From NCBI GenBank assembly GCA_964638635.1, contig CAZXAQ010000010.1:9241-73240 (forward strand): a DNA stretch of 64,000 bases. Direction: 5' to 3'. Made by a program: the position numbers and the translations under genes. This DNA comes from SZUA-430 sp964638635. Its GTDB lineage: Bacteria > Pseudomonadota > Alphaproteobacteria > Micropepsales > Micropepsaceae. Below the pieces are notes generated by a model. It did no database searches. It was given only the letters and a program-made list of their open reading frames with translations, and was not told where the DNA came from. Numbering within the stretch: position 1 is the first letter of the stretch; every line of letters begins with the position of its first letter. Positions 58,869-64,000 of the stretch are shown here, one piece after another.

Positions 58869-60620
58869 ATGCGATTTATCACCGCTGTCACCGCCCTCGC
58901 CCTGATGACCACCGCAGCCACCGCCGCCGACGCACCAACCGCAGCACCGGGCGGCGGTGATCGCTACACCGGACAAGGCTTCGCCACGCGCGCGCCTGTG
59001 CTCGGCCAACACGGCATGGCCGCGACCGCCCAGCCGCTCGCGACCCAAGTCGCCATCGACATTTTGAAGAAGGGCGGCAGCGCGATGGACGCGGCGATCG
59101 CGGCGAACGCGGCGCTCGGCCTCATGGAGCCCGTCGGCTGCGGCATCGGCGGCGACTTGTTCGCGATCGTGTGGGACCCGAAGACGAAGAAGCTCTACGG
59201 CTACAACGGCTCCGGCCGCTCGCCGAAGGGCCGCTCGCTTGAGGACCTGAAGAAGAAGCTCGGCGGCCGCAAAGCGCTCCCCTCGCACGGCTCGCTAACG
59301 GTGACCGTGCCCGGCGCCGTCGACGGCTGGTTCGCGCTGCACGACCGCTTCGGCAAACTGCCGATGAACCAAGTACTTGCGCCCGCGACCGCCTACGCCC
59401 GCGAAGGCTTCCCCGTGTCGCAACTCATCGCGTCCTACTGGGCCCGCAATTTCAGGGGCTTCGAGCGCATGGCGAAAGACATCGAGGAAATCGACAACGC
59501 CAAGCGTACCTACCTGATCAACGGCGAGGCCCCGCGCGAAGGCCAAATCTTCAAAAACCCGGATCTCGCGCGTACGTATGACCTACTCGCGAAGGGCGGC
59601 CGCGACGCTTACTACAAAGGCCCCATCGCCAAGACGATCGACGCCTACTTCAAACGCATCGGCGGCGACCTGCGCTACGAAGACTTCGCGTCCCACACCG
59701 GCGACTTCGTCGATCCTGTCGGCGTGAACTACCGCGGCTACGATGTCTACGAACTGCCGCCGAACACGCAAGGCGTGGCCGCGCTTCAGATGCTGAAGAT
59801 GCTCGAAGCCTACGACCTCAAGAAAATGGGCCGCGGCTCCGCCGACGCGCTGCACGTGATGGTCGAAGCGAAACGGCTAGCGTTCGAAGATCTCGCGAAA
59901 TTCTACGCCGACCCCGCAACCTACGACATGCCGGTCGCGCAGTTGATCTCCGACGACTACGCGAAGAAGCGCCGCGCGCTGATCGATATGAGTCGCGCAA
60001 ACCCGAACGTCCCGCCCGGCGAAATCAAACTCCGCCAAGGCGACACAACCTACCTCACCGCCGCCGACAAGGACGGCATGATGGTCTCGCTCATCCAGTC
60101 GAACTACCGCGGCATGGGCTCAGGCCTCATCGCCGACGGCCTCGGCTTCATGTTCCAAGACCGCGGCGAACTCTACGCGCTCGAACCCGGCCACGCGAAC
60201 GTCTACGCGCCCGGCAAGCGTCCGTTCCAAACGATCATTCCCGCCTTCATCATGAAGGACGGCAAACCCTGGATGAGCTTCGGTCTCATGGGCGGCGACA
60301 TGCAGCCGCAAGGCCACGTGCAGATCGTCGTCAACATGGTCGACTTCGGCCTGAACGTGCAGGAAGCTGGCGACGCCGCACGCTGGCGTCACGAAAGCTC
60401 CGATGACTGGTCGCGCAAGGACTCGGCCGGCGTCGGCAAACTCATGCTCGAAACCGGCATCGGCGCCGACATCCGCAACGAGCTCGAACGCCGCGGCCAC
60501 AAACTCGTGCCCGGCGACGGCAGCTTCGGCGGCTACCAAGCCATCCTCCGCGACCCCGAAACCAGCGTCTACTGGGGCGCCTCAGAAATGCGCAAAGACG
60601 GCGCGGCGATGGGGTACTAA
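58869..60620 (+). CDS. ggt: Gamma-glutamyltransferase (periplasmic)
   Basis: 583 aa. Signal peptide (TAVTALALMTTAATAADA). Substrate loop GCGIGGDLFAIVWD. Autocleavage and nucleophile: QGDTTYLTAADKDG, with Thr393 expected as the new N-terminus of the small subunit; SNYRGMGSG follows. LMGGDMQPQGHVQIV is a further family block. It cleaves gamma-glutamyl compounds such as glutathione. Size and motifs are normal. The GH29 gene starts 3 bases after its stop, so the two share a transcript. Confidence 0.95.
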   Translation: MRFITAVTALALMTTAATAADAPTAAPGGGDRYTGQGFATRAPVLGQHGMAATAQPLATQVAIDILKKGGSAMDAAIAANAALGLMEPVGCGIGGDLFAIVWDPKTKKLYGYNGSGRSPKGRSLEDLKKKLGGRKALPSHGSLTVTVPGAVDGWFALHDRFGKLPMNQVLAPATAYAREGFPVSQLIASYWARNFRGFERMAKDIEEIDNAKRTYLINGEAPREGQIFKNPDLARTYDLLAKGGRDAYYKGPIAKTIDAYFKRIGGDLRYEDFASHTGDFVDPVGVNYRGYDVYELPPNTQGVAALQMLKMLEAYDLKKMGRGSADALHVMVEAKRLAFEDLAKFYADPATYDMPVAQLISDDYAKKRRALIDMSRANPNVPPGEIKLRQGDTTYLTAADKDGMMVSLIQSNYRGMGSGLIADGLGFMFQDRGELYALEPGHANVYAPGKRPFQTIIPAFIMKDGKPWMSFGLMGGDMQPQGHVQIVVNMVDFGLNVQEAGDAARWRHESSDDWSRKDSAGVGKLMLETGIGADIRNELERRGHKLVPGDGSFGGYQAILRDPETSVYWGASEMRKDGAAMGY

Positions 60621-60623
60621 CGC

Positions 60624-61763
60624 GTGGCGGACTTCGACGCGTTCACCGCCCGCCCCTGCCCCGCCTGGTTCCAGGACGCGGGCTTCGGCGTCTTTATCCA
60701 TTGGGGCATGTACGCGATCCCGGCGTGGGCGCCCCGCGGTCAGGCGATCCACGACTTAGTGCGGACGCACTACGACGACATGAACAAGTACCTGCCGTAT
60801 GCCGAGTGGTACGAAAACGCGATGCGGCTCCCCGGAAGCCCGACGGCAGCCCATCACAAGGCGACCTACGGCGATCGTCCGTACACGTCGTTCCGTCCCG
60901 AATTCGACGAGGCCGCCCGCGCCTTCGGCGCCAACGCCTGGGCCGACCTCTTCAAGCAAGCCGGCGCCCGCTACGTCGTGTTCGTCACCAAGCACCACGA
61001 CGGCTACTGCCTGTGGCCCACGAAGGTCGAAAACCCTTGGCGTCCCGGCTGGCACACGAAGCGCGACTTCGTGGGCGAACTCGCCGAAGCGGTGCGCGCA
61101 CGCGGCATGCGCTTCGGCCTCTATTATTCCGGCGGTCTGGACTGGACGGCGCGGCCCGAGCCGATCGCCAATCTCGGCGACATGTTCGCATGCGTACCGA
61201 CCGAGCAAGCCTACTGCGACTACGCCGCCGCCCAATTGCGCGAGCTGATCGACCGCTACGAACCGAGCGTCCTCTGGAACGACATCGCCTGGCCCTCAAA
61301 GGCGCAAGTGCCTGAACTCTTCGCGCACTATTACGCGCGCGTTCCCGACGGCGTCGTCAACGACCGCTGGTTTGCGGAGGACACGCTGTTCAACGCGTTG
61401 CGCGACAAGACGGCCCGCGAGATCTTCAACGCCGCCATCAAAGCCCGCATCGCCGCCTCCACCGGCCCGCAAGAAAACCCGCCGCCCCCGCACTGCGACT
61501 TCCGCACCATCGAATACGGCCTCGGCGCCATCCCGAAGGACAAGAAATGGGAATCCTGCCGCGGCTTGGGCCTCGCCTTCGGCTACAACCGCAACGAACG
61601 CGCGGAGGACTACCTCACCGGCGAAGGCCTCATCGCACTCCACAATGACGTCAGGGCGAACGGCGGCAATCTGCTGATCAACGTCGGCCCAAAAGCCGAC
61701 GGCACGATACCGCCGGAGCAGAGCGAGCCGCTCCGCGCCCTTGGCCGCCACCGCGCTGCCTAG
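60624..61763 (+). CDS. GH29 alpha-L-fucosidase catalytic domain (short form)
   Basis: 379 aa from GTG 60624. GH29 start GFGVFIHWGMYAIPAW, YVVFVTKHHDGYCLW, and nucleophile Asp in PSVLWNDIAWPSK. The barrel ends at LLINVGPKADGTIPP, and the C-terminal beta-sandwich usually found is absent. No signal peptide, so cytoplasmic. Substrate may be alpha-L-fucose glycosides or a related deoxy sugar. It follows ggt by 3 bases, and a terminator hairpin lies just after its stop. Confidence 0.9.
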   Translation: MADFDAFTARPCPAWFQDAGFGVFIHWGMYAIPAWAPRGQAIHDLVRTHYDDMNKYLPYAEWYENAMRLPGSPTAAHHKATYGDRPYTSFRPEFDEAARAFGANAWADLFKQAGARYVVFVTKHHDGYCLWPTKVENPWRPGWHTKRDFVGELAEAVRARGMRFGLYYSGGLDWTARPEPIANLGDMFACVPTEQAYCDYAAAQLRELIDRYEPSVLWNDIAWPSKAQVPELFAHYYARVPDGVVNDRWFAEDTLFNALRDKTAREIFNAAIKARIAASTGPQENPPPPHCDFRTIEYGLGAIPKDKKWESCRGLGLAFGYNRNERAEDYLTGEGLIALHNDVRANGGNLLINVGPKADGTIPPEQSEPLRALGRHRAA

Positions 61764-61766
61764 AAA

Positions 61767-61796
61767 GAGAAACGGCCCCACCTCGCGATGGGGCCG
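61767..61796 (-). terminator. Terminator hairpin between GH29 and FecR genes
   Basis: Stem CGGCCCCA (61773-61780) and TGGGGCCG (61789-61796), 8-base loop. On the minus strand it is followed by TTTCTCTTT, so it chiefly terminates the FecR-domain gene ending at 61822. It may also stop the opposite GH29 transcript. Confidence 0.75.
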
Positions 61797-61821
61797 CCCG
61801 ATTCTAACTGGCCTTGAGACC

Positions 61822-63066
61822 TTAGCGCCGCACGCGAACCGGCTTTGTGCTGCTGCGCATGAAGCCCATCAGGTGCGAGCCGAGGATGTACATCAACAGC
61901 CCCAACCCGCCGAGCGCGACTTCGAAGACCGGGAACTCGGAACGCGAGCCGCCCGACCGCGACGGCGTGCTGTTACGCCGCGCACTTGCGACCGCCTCGG
62001 CACCGCGATTGACGAACCCAACCGACGTCTCCGAAGCCTGAGCCGAACCCGCGCGCGGAACAGTTGCCTGCACCTCGCCCTGCGGCGCGGCTTCGACGTC
62101 CGGCTTACGCGCGGCCCCACCGGACGCCGGCGCAACCCGCACCAGTTCCGGAGGCGATGCAGCCGTCTCTGCACCCGGCAGATCGCCACGCTGCGTGCGC
62201 CCGGTGCTGCCCATGAGATCCTCGCGCACGTCGCCATGCCCGCCGCGCAAGCCGCCGGCAAGGCCCGCACCGCGCGGATCGTCCACGCCACGCGGATCGT
62301 CCACGCCGCGCGGATCATCAACACCACGCGGGTCGTCCACACCGCGCGGATCATCCACGCCGCGCGGATCGTCGACCGAACGCCCGCCGAGGCCCGAACC
62401 CGCGGCCGTCAACGAAGCCGTACCCGACGAGCCCGCATTCGCACTGCCCCCGAGAACCGCCTGCCAACCGCCTTCATTGCTTGTAATCGTGCGCGAGACC
62501 TTGCTCCCGCTCATCACCTCGATCTGCGCCGAGAGCGCGCTGCGCACCCGAACGGTCGATCCGGGCTTCACCAGCGTGACCGCGTTGCGCCACGGCGTCG
62601 CCACCTCGACGGCACCTTCGGTGACGTGCACGGCCGAGGCCTCGTCGTTCACCGAAACCGTGAACGCTGTACCCTTGACGATCGCGGCAAGGAACGGCGT
62701 GTCGACCTCGAAATGCGGCGCCTTGCGCTTGCCGATGTTGAACAACGCCGAGCCCATATCCTGCGCGATATGCGTTCCCTCGGCATTATCTTCGGTCAGC
62801 GTCACCCTGCTGCCCGGCGAAAGCACGATCTGCTCCTCGCCGCGGCGAAGCACGACGCGCCCGCCCGCACCCGTCGTCACAACCGTGCCCGCGGGCAATT
62901 CGGCCGCAGGCCGGACGGCAACGCGAATAAGGCCGTTCGAGCTGACGGCGAAGTCGCCGACGCCGCTGACCAGCCGCCAACCGTTCTGCGCATCGCCCGC
63001 AATCGCGCTGGTTGCGAGCAAGCTCGCCGCGAAAGCCGCCGAAACACGTCCCATGAGTTTGCGCAT
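61822..63066 (-). CDS. Secreted FecR-domain protein with VDDPRG repeats and C-terminal membrane helix
   Basis: 414 aa from ATG at 63066 (AAAAGGAG upstream). Signal peptide (GRVSAAFAASLLATSAIAG). FecR domain at about 45-170: GTVVTTGAGGRVVLRRGEEQ, LSPGSRVTLTEDNAEGTHI, HFEVDTPFLAAIVKGTAFTV. Six exact VDDPRG hexapeptides follow. A Ser/Gly/Ala-rich stretch and one membrane helix (VFEVALGGLGLLMYILGS) come next, with a basic end (SSTKPVRVRR). That puts the FecR and repeat domains outside the inner membrane. A second, smaller FecR protein is at 26435-27133. Function unknown. Confidence 0.85.
   Translation of the reverse strand: MRKLMGRVSAAFAASLLATSAIAGDAQNGWRLVSGVGDFAVSSNGLIRVAVRPAAELPAGTVVTTGAGGRVVLRRGEEQIVLSPGSRVTLTEDNAEGTHIAQDMGSALFNIGKRKAPHFEVDTPFLAAIVKGTAFTVSVNDEASAVHVTEGAVEVATPWRNAVTLVKPGSTVRVRSALSAQIEVMSGSKVSRTITSNEGGWQAVLGGSANAGSSGTASLTAAGSGLGGRSVDDPRGVDDPRGVDDPRGVDDPRGVDDPRGVDDPRGAGLAGGLRGGHGDVREDLMGSTGRTQRGDLPGAETAASPPELVRVAPASGGAARKPDVEAAPQGEVQATVPRAGSAQASETSVGFVNRGAEAVASARRNSTPSRSGGSRSEFPVFEVALGGLGLLMYILGSHLMGFMRSSTKPVRVRR
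62269..62376 (-). repeat. Six 18-base in-frame repeats encoding VDDPRG
   Basis: Six consecutive 18-base units, differing at synonymous positions (e.g. CGCGGATCGTCCAC against CGCGGATCATCCAC on the plus strand), each encode VDDPRG. Synonymous drift with constant protein sequence shows selection on the peptide. Confidence 0.92.
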
Positions 63067-63243
63067 CGCCAAAACTCCTTTTGCGCGGTTTCCCACGCTT
63101 CCCGGCCATACTCGCGCGCCGGTTCCAAACGAATTGCAAAAAACTTGAGTTAATGGCCGAAGATCGGTGCCCGGGTGCCGGTCGATGCGGCGTGAAGATG
63201 AACGCCGTACTAACGCGATCGTAGAAACAGCGCTTCGGTGACA

Positions 63244-63283
63244 CGATAAAGGCGCCGGTGTCCCGCGATGGCACACCGGCGCC
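63244..63283 (-). terminator. Rho-independent terminator after lipoprotein gene
   Basis: Perfect 11-base stem GGCGCCGGTGT (63251-63261) and ACACCGGCGCC (63273-63283). On the minus strand it is followed by TTTATCG. It ends the 63305-63868 transcript before the FecR gene, which must therefore have its own promoter in 63067-63243. Confidence 0.8.
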
Positions 63284-63304
63284 GCAGCGATGAACAAATC
63301 GTTG

Positions 63305-63868
63305 CTAGACGGCGAACTTCGCCACCGCGATCGCCATCGTCGCCTCGGGGTCGTAGATGTAGATCGTACCGCTCTCGCCCCCACCGCGCTTGATCATCGT
63401 CGGTGCATTGAGCTGCCTCAGCCGCTCATACGCAATCTGCGGCACCAGCGCTTCATAAGCGCCGTAATTGCCTTTCTGCGGTTCGGGCCCGCCGGTCCAC
63501 GCCGGCAAGGTCAGCGAGTTCGGTCCGCCGATATCGTAGAGCGCGTCGATCGCACCCTGCACCGTCCCGCCGCCCGGCGGAAAAATCTCGCCGTTGATCA
63601 TCCACTTGCCGCTCGTCATCTCCGAGTAGACGAGCCGCCCCTTCGCGTCGAACACGCGCCCCAGCAGCGCCGGGTTCGAACAGTCGGGCCCCAGCGCCTC
63701 GACCACGATCTTGTCCGCCGGCTGCGCGCTCGTGAACGAAACCATCCGCTCGACCGGCTTCGCGCAGGCCTGGACGGGCGGCGCCACGGGCCGGCTAACC
63801 GGCCCGCAAACCTGCTCGCACCCCCCAAGCGCTCCGCCGGCCGCCAATATCAAAGCCAAACTGCGCAT
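63305..63868 (-). CDS. Lipoprotein of unknown function
   Basis: 187 aa from ATG at 63868; GGAGG lies 6-7 bases upstream, whereas an in-frame extension to 63907 has none. Lipoprotein signal LALILAAGGALGGC, acylated Cys about 17. The mature domain contains strands (KIVVEALGPDCSNPALLGRV, RLVYSEMTSGKWMING) and ends IYIYDPEATMAIAVAKFAV. Further Cys (QVC, AC, DC) may pair. No family recognised. The remaining 132 bases to the window end hold no gene I can support. Confidence 0.8.
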   Translation of the reverse strand: MRSLALILAAGGALGGCEQVCGPVSRPVAPPVQACAKPVERMVSFTSAQPADKIVVEALGPDCSNPALLGRVFDAKGRLVYSEMTSGKWMINGEIFPPGGGTVQGAIDALYDIGGPNSLTLPAWTGGPEPQKGNYGAYEALVPQIAYERLRQLNAPTMIKRGGGESGTIYIYDPEATMAIAVAKFAV

Positions 63869-64000
63869 TTCCGTTCCTCCCAAGTGGTTCTTGAGGGCCC
63901 ATTTCATGCGGCAATTCCGCCGGTTTCAAGGCTTGCCCCCACCCCGCAAATCCGTATAGTCCGCCGCTTCCGAAACCGGCCGCGGCCGGAGGGCGTGGGA

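Noticed and set aside
62269..62376. Short regular repeats resembling a mini CRISPR array
   Set aside because: The 18-base units abut without spacers and encode an in-frame hexapeptide inside a protein gene; no cas genes.
63908..64000. GC-rich palindrome CGGCCGCGGCCG near the window end
   Set aside because: Too short and incomplete at the edge to assign as terminator or operator.

Overview
The window is 64 kb of GC-rich chromosome, and the gene families point to an alphaproteobacterium. The clearest markers are the DUF2849-CysI-DUF934 sulfite reductase operon, a DUF2336 protein, a DUF1214/DUF1254 pair, an Rsm22-type methyltransferase, a PepSY/response regulator/PhoQ-like kinase operon, M48/LemA, and a REP-like inverted-repeat family. 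Genus cannot be read from the sequence. Nothing indicates a prophage, plasmid, transposase, CRISPR array, rRNA or tRNA. About 70 coding sequences are supported. Many start codons were moved in from the longest open frame to fit a Shine-Dalgarno sequence or signal peptide.

Layout, left half. 0-4 kb: a truncated membrane gene, a beta-barrel protein, lipoproteins, two c-type cytochromes, a DUF6882-like protein and a YedK/HMCES-type abasic-site protein. 4-9 kb: the most distinctive locus, a 590-aa coiled-coil protein, a ClpB-like double-AAA ATPase with an odd first ATPase site, and a one-helix membrane protein overlapping it. 9-16 kb: an M23 peptidase, a sulfotransferase fused to a long coiled coil, a Tat-exported alkaline-phosphatase-fold protein, a six-helix membrane protein, and an M48/LemA pair. 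16-20 kb: a TetR regulator beside two tandem SDRs and a ferritin-like protein, probably catabolic. 20-27 kb: TPR, DUF2336, Rsm22, HIT, SH3-like, a class III CoA-transferase, the first copy of an uncharacterised ~460-aa paralogous family, and a FecR-domain protein. 27-31 kb: an HTH protein, the PhoPQ/PepSY operon and a secreted Tyr/Asn/Arg-rich protein.

Layout, right half. 31-36 kb: a two-subunit acyl-CoA dehydrogenase, overlapping micro-proteins and a GH42 beta-galactosidase. 36-42 kb: penicillin-binding protein 1A, DUF1214/DUF1254, and an ABC importer with REP-like doublets inside and after it. 42-46 kb: the sulfite reductase operon behind a strong candidate operator, and a histidine kinase. 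46-54 kb: an ornithine-type decarboxylase, the second ~460-aa paralogue, an SDR, a barrel protein, release factor RF3 and a TraB/GumN protein. 54-64 kb: a methyltransferase, nitronate monooxygenase, a nucleotidyltransferase/small basic protein pair, acyl-CoA dehydrogenase coupled to a CDP-alcohol phosphatidyltransferase, a Rap1a-like protein, gamma-glutamyltransferase, GH29 fucosidase, a second FecR protein with hexapeptide repeats, and a lipoprotein.

Two genome habits stand out. Five convergent gene pairs share one CTA(A/G) tetranucleotide as both stop codons. Several operons are joined by ATGA or TAGTG overlaps. The best candidates for undescribed biology are the coiled-coil/ClpB-like/membrane operon at 4.06-9.05 kb, the two ~460-aa paralogues, the sulfotransferase/coiled-coil fusion, and the nucleotidyltransferase pair at 55.8-56.6 kb.
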